Assembly (NCBI RefSeq): GCF_003590095.1
Contig: NC_039479.1
Span: 11,842,001 to 11,906,000, forward strand
Length of the DNA: 64,000 nucleotides
DNA from: Trichoplusia ni
Lineage: Eukaryota; Arthropoda; Insecta; Lepidoptera; Noctuidae
Direction of reading: 5' to 3'
Shown here: one piece after another, positions 12,101-27,100 of the stretch
Layout of the letters: each line of letters starts with the position of its first letter
Position numbering within the stretch: position 1 is the first letter of the stretch
Notes under the pieces: model-generated
Told to the model about the DNA's origin: nothing
Databases searched by the model: none
Seen by the model: the letters and a program-made list of their open reading frames with translations, nothing else
Translations under genes and position numbers: made by a program

Positions 12101-15100
12101 TTGGAAATTTCCCCAATAAGGCTGATAATAGCGTGTAGCCATCAGCACTTACATCCGTCACACAATGTCTGGAAAATTCATTTTGGCTGTCGGTATCGAC
12201 AGCATAACCTCATAACCAACCTCATGTACTCTTTATTTAAGTTCCATTTATGCAGTAAGGATGACGGTATTTTACTTCAATGATCGTCAGGTAGGTTAAC
12301 GAATAAAATACGTATTTTTTCTTTGTAAATTGGTACAGTAAATAGAACTCATGCGCATGAAGTCACTTTTATGTTCATATTTTGCTTTGTCGTAACATCA
12401 CAAATTAGACATATCCACCTTAGATTTTTGTCAATGTCAATTTGAAAAAAGGGGGGGTCTGATAATTTTTTTTTCACGCTCTTTATTTGTCAGCAATTTA
12501 AAGGCAAATCATAATCAAAACACCAGGGGACCAAGATAACACGTTTACCAACTTTTTTATTTTGGAAATGTTCCAAATGTTTGTGAGAAAGATCAGTTTT
12601 AATATAAAGAGGACAATCGAACATAACGTGTTTCAGGAAACCGTTTATCTGGGCGCAATTTTGCAAAATCTTATATCTTATGACACTATGTAACATCCAC
12701 AGTTACCGAGCCCGACTCTCACTTCACCAGCTCCGTCCAAAAATAATTTGACATCTTATTTATATCGTCAGAAAACATCGTCTGGCTATCACTGTTCCTG
12801 AGAAACAGCCAGGTGACAGACAGACGAACGGACACCGGGGCCTCAGTAATATGGTTCTGGTTTACCTCTTTGGTTACAGTACAATAATAATTTTATGATA
12901 CCTCATAATCCGTCTAACAATTTCAGGTGTAGGCCGGCCAAAGAACAGACGGGCTCGAAAATCATAGGTACCCCACCCAATTAGAAAATGGAAACCCTCG
13001 AAAGTAAAACATTTTTAGCAGAAGTGCTAAGACTGAGTTATACCTTCTGTTATTTTTTATACTTGCATGCCCCCCCCCCCCCATTTTTAAACGGCTCGAT
13101 TTGTCAAACATGTCTTAACAAACACTCGCACATATATCACGTTTAAATTAAAATTGTACAATTCGTTCGGAAGTTATGATGTCACAGACAGACGGGCAGG
13201 CAGGCAGATATGTCAAAGTTATAAGCTCCTCTTTTTGGGATTAAATAAGAAAAAGTCATTAAAACAGCTGTGAAATATTTGACACCAGGATAGTATCGTA
13301 AACGATGAAATGTGTTTGATTCAAACATTTGATAGTCTTCGGGCCGCTCAAGATTCATTACAATTTAGAAAAAAAAGCAAGCTTAAAATGTAAAAAAGTG
13401 TTTCATTTTCAATATTGCATTACATTTTTGCGATGATTGTTATTATAAAACTTCATAGTTTTTCACATCTTGAAAATCACGCAGACGAAGTCGCGGGCAA
13501 CAGCTAGTTATATAATATACTAGCTGACCCAGCAAACGTTGTTTTGCCGAATTTTTTTTTTTCTAGTTGTATGTATTTCTAATGCCGCATTATAAAAAAA
13601 AATAGAAACAAAAAACTGCGTCCAAAAAATAAAAAAATATGTTTAGTGTGGGCAACCCTTGTCACTTAGGGGTATGAAAAATAGATGTTGTTCTATTCTC
13701 AGACCTACCCAATATGTACACAAAATTTCATAAGAATCGGTCGAACCGTTTCGGAGGAGTACGGTAACTAACATCGTGACACGGGAATTTTATATATTAG
13801 ATTTAACACCAGTACAACCTTAACATGCAAATAAACATTTTGAATTTGAATTTCAATCGTACTCGTCACATAAACATCTGTTCTGGTTGGGAATCGAACC
13901 ACGACTTCCGTAGCATAGCAGTCAGGGCTATTTACCAGACCAAGAGGCCAACCGATTTAACCATTGTTTTACGATTTTTTCTATTTGAAACAGATTGATC
14001 AACAAAGGCTAGCTGAGTGGGAGATTAGTTACGAGACTCTCAGGATTAAGGCTAAGCGGCGAGAGGAGGAACTACTGTCCTTGTTAGAAGAAATATCTGT
14101 CTCCAAGAAGAAACCTGAAGAGATGGGTAATAATTGAATAGGATTTTTTTATACTATCTATATTTTAAATGAATTGCAAGAAAACTACTCTTTATTTAAT
14201 TAATAATCGGTAATAACTGTAAAACTATAACAACAAAAAACAGTAAAACCTGGTAATGTCTAAAAAATCGCTTAAGAAGCAAAAAAAATTTGAAATCAAT
14301 GTGTTTGTTGTTTTTGCAAATTAAAAATTCTACTGGCACTGGAAACAGTGTGATAATGCAATAAAAAAAATATATATATTCAAAAGTAAGTTTATTGATG
14401 TGTAGAGTACAAACATACTTTTATTAGTAGATATTAGTTTTAACTCATTCTCGTTCTTTTCAGGCAAACTCTTATCCCGCACGTTAGACAAAGAAGTCCA
14501 CTTCATGGATATATCTAAAGACATATCTCTCGTTAATAGTGATAATGAAAGCAGCATTGTTAACACAAATGATGACGATTCTGACCCAGTTGATGACTTA
14601 TTAGCATCAGAAGCACAATTAACTTCAAATAAAAATATCATTGATCTAGAAGCAGATTTATATACCCATAAGCAAAAGATAACGGCGCTAGAAAACCTCA
14701 GTCAAGAACTTCAAGAAAAGGTTAACGTGTTCAAAGATAAAATCGCAAATGTGGAAAATGAAAATTCATTACTCAAATCAACGATTGAAACGTTAAACTC
14801 TACTATTAGACAACAAAAGGAAAGCCTTGAATCTGCAAATAATGACATGGAGTCTTACAACAAACTCATTCAAGAACTGCATATCAAACTAACTAAGAAG
14901 GAAACTTTACCCAGGGTCAATATTAATGACAGCGTCTTAGAAAGCATGATTGCGAATGAAGAGAAATTTATAGCTAACAACGAGAATATGAAAAACATTG
15001 TACACAGCCTCAAAACTGCTCTCGATAAACGTAACAAGGAAATTGATAACCTTAAAACACAAGTTAATAGTCAAGTCGACGTAACAGGACAGCTGGACGC

Positions 15101-18100
15101 TAAAACAAAAGAAATTGATGTATTAAAGTGTAAAATAAATGATTTAGAAAAGAATATTAACGAGAATATTGCAATAATAAACAAATTGATGCATGAAAAG
15201 AATGATCTTAAAGACATTGAAACTCAACTATCTGAAAAATTAGCTTCGGTCCAAGAAAAGCTTACTGAACAAGAACATTCACGTAATGAAACTGAAAAAC
15301 TCGTTCAAAATTTGAAAGACGAAAACGGTAAACTCACCTTTGCCTTAGCAGAGAAAAATATAACGGAAGTTAATATATCTGATATGAATAAACAGTTATT
15401 AGCTCAAATAGATGAATTAAAAGATAAAATATTCGATTTGGAGAAAGAAATCGCAACAAAGGATGATTTAATACATTCGTTGCAAAAGGACGATGAACAG
15501 ACGAAAGAATGTTTGCTTAAAGCAAAGTCTTCAGTCATTAAGTCTAAGGTCATACTAGGTACTCTGTCTGGCAACATACAAGAAGTACCAGATATCATTG
15601 ATAATTTCGTAAACATTTTCAACGTTCTAAGCGAAACCATGAACACTCTAGAAAATGTTGCCAACGAAATTGTTGCGCAAAAAGAAGAAGTTACAAAGAA
15701 TAATACTCATTTAAATAATATTATAGAAGAATTGAAAACTAACCATGATATAGAATTAACGACGCTTCGAGAACAATTAGGCAATCATAAAGAGATAGAT
15801 ACGGATGAAATTGAAGCAATTAACAAAAAGAATAACGAGCTAACTCGTGATCTACAAACAGCTCGCGAAGATTTGGATACTAAAATATTAGAATGCAAAA
15901 ACTTAGAAGAAAAACTAAATCAAGCAGCACAGAATGTCATCGCCACCAATGAAGAGATTACTGTTCTTAAAACGAATAAATCAAATCTCGACCAAATGCT
16001 ACTTGATAAGGATGCTATGATAGCTGAACTAACAGAAAAATTGGAAGAAATTGACGGCGTTTTACAAATAAAGGTCACATCATTTAATGATGTTGAAGAA
16101 CAACTGAACAATTTATCGGCGAGAAGTAGTATACTGTTCAAGAATGTATTTACAAAAGTCACTGAATTTGCCGACAGCTTCACCATACAAATTGAAAACA
16201 GGGAAGAAAATCATAATGACTGCGTTAAAATATACGAACAAATACTGGAAAGTTTGGATAAAATCAAAGATCATATCACAATTGTCATAAATAAAAATGT
16301 CGATGAAGAAAATTTGAGTCAAGAATTATTAGAAGCGAAAAAGGAAATCGTTGAACTATCACAGCAAAATGTTAACCTGCTCCAAGAATTGTCTAATATT
16401 GAAAACAGCAACAAGGACTTATCGAAAGAAGCACAATTTATACAAAATAACAACAACAAATTGAGTGAAGAATTACTTGATACTCAAAATCTGCTGAAAG
16501 ATCTACAATCTGAACTCAAACTGAAAGCCAACGATTTGGCAATCATGGAAACTAAAGTCAGAGACTGGAAAGACCAATTTACTAACTTAGATTATGTGAT
16601 GAAACAACAAATTAGTGAATTGCAGATGGAAAATGAAAGTCTGAAATCTATTAAGGCAGTTAATACAAACGGACCCGAACAATCAGTGATGGTTTACCAA
16701 CACGCAGACTCTCACAATATCAGCACACCAATACCCATTGAAAAACAAATCTTTGATTTATTCCCATATAAACCAACCCCAAGTTTGGCAACCATTTGCA
16801 ACAATATAATAGACAGCATACAACCCAAAGAGATTGATTCTCACACTACAACAATAAGTTCTAATGCCCCAATTTCGGTGGAGAGTCACGAAACATACGT
16901 AATCAAATGCAATTGTTCTAAACTAAAATCGGAACTGGAGGCAGTTAAAGATGAAAACGCCAGAACATTAGACCTTCTTGCAGAAATGAAAGCTTTGAAC
17001 GAAAATCTCATACGAGACCAAGAAGAAGCACGAAACGAAATTCAACTCCTTGTTGGCCCTGCATTAGAATTGCAAAAGAAGATAATGAATCACAAAACCA
17101 ATTTATCGATTCTAACTGCCACTACATATGCAGAGAATAAATCTCTGAAATCTCAAATTAAAGTACTGCAACATCACCACAGTCGTTTCCACAATGTTTG
17201 TCAAAGAGACATACCGGACTTTAAGAAGCAGTTGCGCGAACTTGTGACTTTGTTACAAGGCGACCCGAATGTTTCGGGCCAGCATAACACTAGCTATAAG
17301 CGATATTCTCTCCCAGATGTATTAGACAACAACACTTCAGTATCCAACTTCAAGAACGATTCCACGCTAGACGGCGACCTCTTAATGTTGGATACTAATG
17401 TTACTTTAACAACTGCAGCGGATAACACCTTAGCAGGACATGATCAGACTTGCTTAAACCTGACTCAATTCTATGACGAAGTTACAGATCAGACTGACCT
17501 TAATCAAGTTACGGACCAAAACCTACACTCGTCATATAATATGGACATTTTAAGTCATGACAACCAGACTATGTGTGAGAAATTATCGATGCTGAAGGAC
17601 GAGAATTACAAATTGCGTGAACTAGTAGACAAGTACACGGACATCAAACACTGTATGACCGATGCACAGAATAGTCAGCATAACACCAATACCCACGATA
17701 ATGGAAATGAATCCAACGGACTCAATGACCGTAAGGTTACGTCAGAATGTGTGAAATGCAAGAAAGTATTAGAAGAGTTACGGCTAGCACACCAAAAATT
17801 AAATGACGAACTTAAATGTCTGATCCCGGAACTGTTACAGGTCAAAGCGCAAAAAGCTGATATTGAGAAAAAGCTTTCAAATCTCCTTCTTGAAACACCT
17901 CAAACTGAGGATCTGGTGAAAAAGCTGAATAGTTTAGAAAAAGAATACAACAGTAAAATTCAAGAAAACGAGAGCCTTAAAAACATGCTCAGTACAAACA
18001 GCCAAGAAGCACACGAAAAGTTAAACGATGAAGTCAAATCTCTAAGCGCGGAACTTCTACAAGTTAAAGCACAAAAAGCTGAGATTGAACAAAAATATTC

Positions 18101-21100
18101 TAATCTTGTTCTCGAAACACCGCAAACCGATATACTTGTAAAAAAGCTTACCATTTTAGAAAAGGATTACAACAATCAAATTCAGGAAATTGAAAAACTC
18201 AAAAAAGCCATTAGTGCAAAGAATCAAGAAATTAACAGTTTACAAAATGAGAATGACTCACTCTCGAACCAAGTTATGGAAAGTATCTCCGAAGTTGATG
18301 ACTTAAGTAAACAGTTAAAGGATTTAGAGCAGACTCACACTGAGTTATTACAGAAATATAAATTAGAACAGGCAACTATTGATGTGACTAGTAAAGAGGT
18401 AGATGTTCAGTTGCACTGTTCTGAATGCTTAGCAAAAGACGAATTTATCAGAGCGATGCAAAGTAGTATAATGCCGTCACATACTAAATTGAACAGAAGC
18501 CTTAGTGACTCTGAGACGTCATCCAGGTGCAACATGATAGTCACTCTACAGAGTGAATTAGATGCGGGCAGAGAAGACTGCAAGGTATTAACAGAAGATG
18601 TAGTCACAATCAAGAATCATCTAGAACGTAACAATCTGTCGATGGATCTAGATGTAAGTATGGAAGGTCTTCACAGAGAAGTGGGAACCAATATCCAGTC
18701 AAACAAATGCACCATGCCGGATATCCCTGAAGAACGTGTGTCTGACATCTACACTCTAGATAGAACAGAATGCGTTAATTACTTCTTAGAAAAAACTGGC
18801 GTAGAAGACAACGCTTTCAACTCCAATGTCAAAATAATCGAACTTATGAGAATGTTCTATGACAACATGGTTGCGAAGCATGGCACCGAAGTAGAGAATT
18901 TGACAAATAGATTGAAACATTATGAGGAATTCAAGAAGCAGATACAAGATCAATACAACACGTTAGTTGAGAAACATTCGCAAATCACTACAGAGTTAGA
19001 GAAGAAAGACCTAAATAACCAAACAATTGCGGATGCCTTAACAAAAATCAAAAGTAATATTAACATTTTGAGTGAAGAGATTTTAAATACTATGGATACA
19101 GATGATTCTACTAAATTGATTGATATGTTCAAAGAAAACCTAAAGATATTGGACAAGGAATTAAGTTTATCGTCAACAGATGCTTTTGACTACCTCATCA
19201 ACAAAATTGTCAACAAGCAGGAAAATGATTTGACGAAAATTGTAGAGCAATCTAAAAAATTAAAAGAAGATGTTTCTAGTGTTACTATTGAGTTGAACTC
19301 GGCTAATCATAACCTTGCACAAATGAAGGACCTGCTGTCTGCCAAAGAAAGCGAATTTAATTTAATCAAAGCACAAAAAGAGAAAATACACGAAATAAGT
19401 AACGCAGTCACTCTCGACATAATAAAGAGGGATAGAGAGATAACAGAAACCATGACTAGGGGCTATCAGAAGCTAGTCGATCTGAACATAGTAGATCAAA
19501 ACATTGATCTGACAGTACCATTCGATGCCAATATACATCGCTTATTTGATACTTTAATCAACCAACATAAAAACACCAAAAATGAGGAAGATAAACAATT
19601 ACTTGTAAAGGATAAAGAATGTCTTGTAATGGAAAAAGATGCTCTCTTGTTAGAAGTAAGAAATTTAAAACAAATTATAGAAGAAAAGCAGGCTGACATC
19701 GAGGCTCTTCAAGACCACAGTGAAAAATTACAGGAAAGCAATAACGCCATCACCATGAACTTAATTGATAAAGATACTAAACTACAGGAACTGAAGACGT
19801 TGCAAGAAGATTTGAATAAACTTTACAAAAATAAAGTGGAGGAGAATAATGCTAATATGGTTCTCATACAAAAATTGACAGACGAAGTCAATTTATTGAA
19901 GGCTGATCTTCTGGGCAAAGAGAATTCTATTAAAACTCTCGAAGCAACTATTCAAGAACAGAATCAATATAATGTAAAGGACGTGACAATCGCAGAATTA
20001 ATGGAAACGGTGAAAGGGTTACATGACGATATAGCCCATTTGAAGGCAATAAATGAAGTTATAGTTAAAGAAAAGGAAACTTATGCTTCTGAATTGCTTA
20101 AGTCTAGTGACACTATAAAACAGAACAATCTAGAAATGGATAAGATGACGTCAGACATTTTAGTACTCAAAGAGTCTATAAAGGATAACGCTATTATAAT
20201 TGACAATCTTAATATGGAGGCTAAAAAAATGTTGAAACAAAATATGGATTTGAAAGAACAATTGGAGGTGAGAATCAAGGAACATTCTAGATTAGAAACT
20301 AATTTAAAAACACATGAGGATACAGCGCAGATACAGACTAGAATGATTATGAGGTGAGTGTAATATTTAGGTTATACTTATTAAATTCATTTAGAATATC
20401 CTTTTTACAAACCGTATTAAATGTTGTACGGCTGCCCGAAAACCTGCGTGGATCGCAATGCCAACTACCACTGCACTTAGGACTGCAAACTAGAAGCTTT
20501 TGTCTTTCAAAAATGAGTATTATCAAATAAAATATTTTTTCATCATTTTACAACCAAAAAAAGTCGTTAATATGACTATTTGTTAAGAAATGTCACTTGC
20601 GACAATCTGTCTTGCTGTATTTATGAGCTGTTATACCAACAGAATGTTATGTTACCATGACAACAGATTCTGTATCAACTGTTTGTTTTATCATTCATTC
20701 GAACTCATTGTGCAAGCATATGTACATTGACTTGTTGTCTACCCACAGGTTAGAGAAACAAAAGAGTGAAGACGAAAAGAATATGATCGAAAAGAATAAA
20801 CAAATTGAGGAGTTAACAAATAAATATGTTGCGCTACAGAAGCTGTGTGAAAGTTTCCACAGTGATTCTAAGGTCAAAGATGAAATCCAACTCTTAAGGA
20901 AGAATAAAGAAGCTTTGGAGGTTTGTGGCTTGCTCTTTTGTATTATTTGTAACCTTGGGCAGTTAAGACACAATCAAAAGCACCGTTGTATTAAAAGTAA
21001 AAACTAAACTTTAAACTTATCATTTTGAATTGAAATAAAAAGTTTATAAGGAGTATAAAATTGATTGATATACCGACGTCAAGCTGTTAATCGTATTTAA

Positions 21101-24100
21101 AGTCAACTTTTATTTAAAAGAAAATATTTCGATTTTGTTACTTTTATTTGACTTTAATCTTAGACGAAATGTAAATCCAGTACATGGTACACATATAATA
21201 AAAAACCTGCCATTAAGGTTGCGTTCAAAACATTGTTATAAAGTGCTTGAATGAAACTGATTTGTAAACTTGTCCAGGCCCGCGTATCGGAGTTGGAGTC
21301 TTTACTGCAGAGCCACAAGCCGCGGTTGTCACTCGAGGCGATAGCAGACTCGTCGCGACGCCGGCGACAGAGCTTGATCGATTCCAATCGAATGTTCACA
21401 GACAAATATGACTTAGAAGGTATAGGTATAGGCCAGATTATATTATTCTGCTGACAAACTTTTAAACTGAAACAATTATACCACCACTTGTTCTAAATAA
21501 ATAATTTATTCATTTATAAGTGGTAGTTACTTAATTGGGTATAATTGATATGGTTATAAAATAAAAAAAATCTCACAGGCCTGATTTTTCAGTCGTCAGA
21601 TAACTTTTATCTGAGGAATTAATATGTTTGATGTTTTGACAGCTTGTATAGAAAATATGTCAAATGGCCATTAATAGAATAAAATTCTTATTTGCCTAAT
21701 TATTGTAGAAGATATTACTATAATGACTAATTAAATGAATTTAGTCTCTGCTGATAAAATGTAACAAATAATATTTGTTTCAGATCATAATCTTGTGGAA
21801 GCAGTATTTGAGTCTAGAGCAAAGCCTGATGACCTTTTCATGGATGTAGATGAAGATGTCTCTAATAGAAGCACTCCAATAAGGTTGAGCAAGGGGTACG
21901 TTTATTATTTAAAACTTGTTATGATTTATTTTATAAATAAATCATCATTATTATAATACTACATTTTTTGTGACTTAAAAGTAAAAAGTAGTAAAAAAAA
22001 GTAGATTAAAAATAAGAATTAAGAAATTTATAAAATTAATGTTTTGTTACAGACGCGAAAGCTTATCATTGTCACGGACTGACCAGGTAATTCCTTTTTT
22101 AACTATGACTTAACTCTTAATTTGTATTCCTATTTTTTACTTATAGGACAAATCCATTAAAGTGATTTTACATCACTATAGTAACTTGTGTAATTTACAG
22201 AGCGAGAAAGAAGAAGATCACCCGTCGCGGCCCAGCAGCGTGGTGGCCACGCGGCGGCGGCGCCAGAGCACGCACGACCTGCACAGGAGCGTCGTCAGGC
22301 ACACGCCCTCGCCGCTCGGTAACACACTACGATAATAATAATATCACACAACTCTCGCACAACGCCATCTAGTCTCAAACTAAGCAAAGCTTGCGTTGTC
22401 AGACAACTGATAAACATACTTTTATATTTAACTATAAATTACACCCAGACACAGAACAAATCCTCGTGCTCATCACACAAACATTTGTCCAGGGTGAGAA
22501 TCGAACTCACGACCATGACCAAATAGCTATTTGTAAAACTGGGCCTTAACCACTAAGTGTGACGAATATTTTTGGTATTTTCCAAAGAACCGAAATAAAA
22601 ATAATTTGCTTTCCTAGGTCTCGAGACGTCACGGCTAGTAGATGAATGTCACCATTCAAAGTCTGCTAATTCTTCAACGGGACACGACAGGTATGTTGCT
22701 TTTATCTAAACAAAAAAATATGTTTATTATAATATTGATTATGACCGAAAGAAAAAACTATGAAACTTAGTAGTGTTTGGATTAGAGATACTTGATTTAT
22801 ACTTACAAGTGTTTGAGGAGAAAATGTTAGTTATACTTTTCATTACATTTTTAGCAGTGAAGTATCGCAACTTAAAGAACGTCTGTCATCATGTCAGCAA
22901 GAGTTGGAAGACTTAAAGGAAAAATACAGAGAGTTAGATGAAGAGTGCGAAACGTGCGCCGAGTACCTGCGGGAGAGGGACGAACAGTGCGGTCGACTGA
23001 AGAAGGAGAGGACGGCACTACAAGTATGTTAATTTGCTAGTTCGCTACCTGTTGCCAGCGGCTCCTTCCGCTACAAATAAAAAATGATCCCACGGGAACG
23101 TAATATCGAGATAAAACTATCCCATTAGTTAATCCAGGTTATAAACTATCCTTTTACTTAATTGCAATTCAATTCAATCTATTTAGAGGCTTTTGAATGC
23201 AAACTGTCGCGTTCATTATATTAGTAGTGTTCCATACTCATCGAACACATCATCATCAGCAGTTTTAGCTCAAATAAAAAAATATGAATTATCGCGTATT
23301 GAGGCTTCTTCCCCGATTGCCCTGAACGAGAAGTTTATGGGGTTTATTGGGGTCGCAAGCTTACCTACCCCATGCCAAGTTTCAAAAATCACGTACATAA
23401 TTATCATAGTATTGAAGCAAACATTTGTTTATTTGGTATAGTTCCTAGATAATTTTTATTTCTTGTACTGTAAACGGAAAGACAATGTGCTGCTGTGACG
23501 TGTATTCAAATTTGGATAAAATTAATTTCCAATTTATCAATATGGATTACATATAAGGTGTTCAGAATAAATAACTCATGTGCTCGTATGTTTACAGGCA
23601 ACCATTGCAGAATTAAAAACGAAGCTAGCCAACCAGACATTCAATCCAAACCAGAGTCAACAAAGCTTAATAAAGCCGACATTCTCAGACGTCGCTGTGA
23701 ATACTGATGAAGGTAATTTCCTTTTATATTTACTCTGTTTGTCATCATATTATTTTGAGTATGTAATTAAGCTGTTGCATGTCAAGTATTCAAAACTAAT
23801 GGTCTGTCTCATACAAAGAGCCCCTACTCATTCGTAATTGGTAGAAAGAACATCGTAGCTTATCCGTTCCCCAAGGAGTCAGGTAGTTAGAGACTAATGA
23901 TTCTGAAACAGGGCTAGTATTGTTCATGATATTGAACTTATTATAATATTCTTTATCAACAGACTGGACCAACTTACACTCAGTGGTAGTAGACCGCATG
24001 TCGTTCGACGCCGAAGTGGAGAAAAATAAGAAGTTAACCAAGTCGATAGAGGAGTTGCGCTTCAAGAAACAAGACCTGAAGAACATGCTCGCTAAGATGC

Positions 24101-27100
24101 AGAAGGCGATAGAAAGAAGTGGCGGAAGCAGGTAATAATAGCGTTTTCTTAACTGAGCAGTGTACTACAACGGACAAGGCAGTCAAGGAATGGGATAGGA
24201 AATATTACTTTTTCAATACGAACAACTCTATAAAAAAGAGCAAAATCTAGCAAAAATCATAATAAACCCCTTACAAAAATTTATTGACCGGCTTATGAAA
24301 ACTGGATATTTCTTTGAACAGTCTGTTTTTTTATATGAACAGAAGAGTTGTTAATTATAACAATTTGTTAATATGTTAAGCAGAAGCGAGGAACCATACA
24401 ACTGGGCTATCGCTACCGCACTGTTTTTTGAATGGTCAGCGTTTGTCTCTTTGTATTGATTATTGCTAGTATCCAGTAATCTTGATAAGCGATTGATTAT
24501 AAATATTTACTATTAACATTAAATCTATTTCACAGGGAGTTAGAATCAGTGAAGGCAGAGCTGTCGTCATGCAAGCAGGAGCTAGCGACCCTGCGCGAGC
24601 GATACCGCGAGCTGGACGAGGAGTGCGACACCTGCGCGCAGTACCTGCGGGAGCGGGAGCAGCAGTGTCGGGAACTACGGGAGGCCAAGGCCGCGCTGGA
24701 GGTAACTACATAGAAACTGATGCAATACAGAGGCTGTGAAATTGTCAAGGTTCTTTAATTAAGAAAAATGCGCTTCTCTCGCAGTAAGAAATTGAATCCT
24801 TCAAGGAATTAAATTCATTAGAGCAGGAGTAGTTTTAAAACAAAATCCTTGTGTCGCGCAGAGTTTCACAAACATTCAACTTTCATTCATAAAGACACAC
24901 AGACTCAGGATAAGCATTCATGGATCACACAAATGCTTGTTCTTGTAGATACTATTTAGAAGAAAATAGCAAAAAAGCTTTACTCGGTTTTAGTTATTCC
25001 ATGTTAAAGTGATGATTAATTTCTAGGAATGTACCTCGTTTGTTTGTATATGTATGTATAGAAAAATGGCAGTCAACCATGAGACAGACTCCTATAGATT
25101 TCTCTGAAGATTAAGCTGGTTGTTTACAAGAAATACTCGCAATGATATCTGAGGGCACGGCAGTGCCCCTGCCAAGTCTCGAGCAAAACGGGCACGGCCG
25201 TACCATCTTTTCTCGAAGCGATTCGCGGCTGTTTCGCCCCCCTGTATCTTCGACGTGGACAAAGCTAGGAGTTTAGCTTTTCGGGGAATAATAGTAGGCA
25301 TTAGAACAAGCTTAAGTTCGAAATTACATGCCAATTGAATTAATGGTTTAGGAGTTACGGTCGATCAAAGTTACACCATTTTGTCACTCACTGACTCACT
25401 GACTCACTGACTCACTGACAGATCATCAAAAATCTAAGGTACTTCTAGCATACTTAGAAACTTCAAATTTTGCACCAAGATAGGTCCTTAGCCACATATA
25501 AAGGAAAAATTATAAAAACATTAAAAAATAATATGCCATAGAAAACAATTTTATATTTGCGGTTTGGCAAGAACATTATGTATGGATTTTGACTGCATTG
25601 TTAACTTTGTTCGTTGTTTAAGTACCTATTCAATTGGATGAATACATACATAGAATAGAAAAGAATAATATAAATGTAATACACAGACTATCATTAATAC
25701 AAATTAATACATAAAATTCATAATTCATTAAATTAATAAAGCTAAAACTCCATTGTATTGCGATAAATATTGTATGCGCGCTCGATAGATGGCGTTGTAC
25801 GTGTCTGAATCGCGCTATGGTTTCGTTACAAAGCGCAGTCTAAGTAGTACTTCAGAATAATTCGATAATTTTCATTTGATAGCGCCACCTGTCTATGAAA
25901 AACCATTTCGAAACTAAAAAATATTGTAGTGATAATTGATATTCGGAGAACTTTACGTGTTATTTAGTTTAGTTTAGCTATAGTTTGTAAGTTAGTAGAT
26001 ATATATATGCATATATATATAAGTTTAAGCTTGTTTACATTAGAAGTAACGAAGTCTCAGAGAAGAAACAAAAGAGATAGAGATAGAGAATGGGTTCTAA
26101 GCAAAGCAGTAGCTGAAGTCCTAGAAATTATGACACCTAAAAAAAAAGAAAGAAATGCACTTACAAAAAATAAATGAGATCCCACCAAAAACATTAAATG
26201 TAAAAAAATGCCAAGTCTCTCGATGCAGTCTTTCCATCGTAAAAAGTTTTGAGATCTCATAGAAGCCAAGTCCTATTCAAAATATTTTGTAGTTATAAAT
26301 CAACATTTAGTAATTGTATCAATAGTTTTCTTTATATTATAATTATAGTGACTTGGCAATGAGCACAAATTAAAAGCTGCTTGATGCCTGGAATTATGTG
26401 CAAATGTTACTGACGAGACCAGTGATCAGATTATTTGTTATGTGTGAATCATGATGGTCACTACCGACTACATGCTCCAATACAATAATTAAGAATACCT
26501 TACGGGCCATCGCTTTATGAAAGTAAATGAATCGAGAGTACACTAAGACTGACTGCCGTTGCCGAAATTCGGTTGGGACGACACGGATAAACCAAAAGAA
26601 AATTAATTTTGTGATATTAATGTTTACGCATGCGGTGTGTGTAACTTTCAACTCCTACAAATATGCCGTTTTATTTGTTTCTTCTTGTGCTCATTGCCAA
26701 GTCACTATAATTATAATATAAAGAAAACTATTGATACAATTACTAAATGTTGATTTATAACTACAAAATATTTTGAATAGGACTTGGCTTCTATGAGATC
26801 TCAAAACTTTTTACGATGGAAAGACTGCATCGAGAGACTTGGCATTTTTTTACATTTAATGTTTTTGGTGGGATTCCTTTTCCATGCTTTAATGTGTTTT
26901 CATAATCTTTGCGAATATAACTTCGAAAACGTATATAAATTATTTCCCACGTATATTGTTCATCATTTTGGACAAACCACTTGATAATTGAATCGGCGAT
27001 TAAAATTATAACCATACTCATAATTTCCATTGTTAACTCCTGTAGGCTAGAGTACAAGAGCTGCAGTGTGACAGCGAGCAGATCAGCGCGATGACTCACA

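Noticed and set aside
12490..12696. Minus-strand open frame with FLKHVMFDCPLY
   Set aside because: A weak resemblance to LINE C-terminal zinc regions only. It is too short and isolated to be annotated as a gene; listed only as a possible dead fragment.
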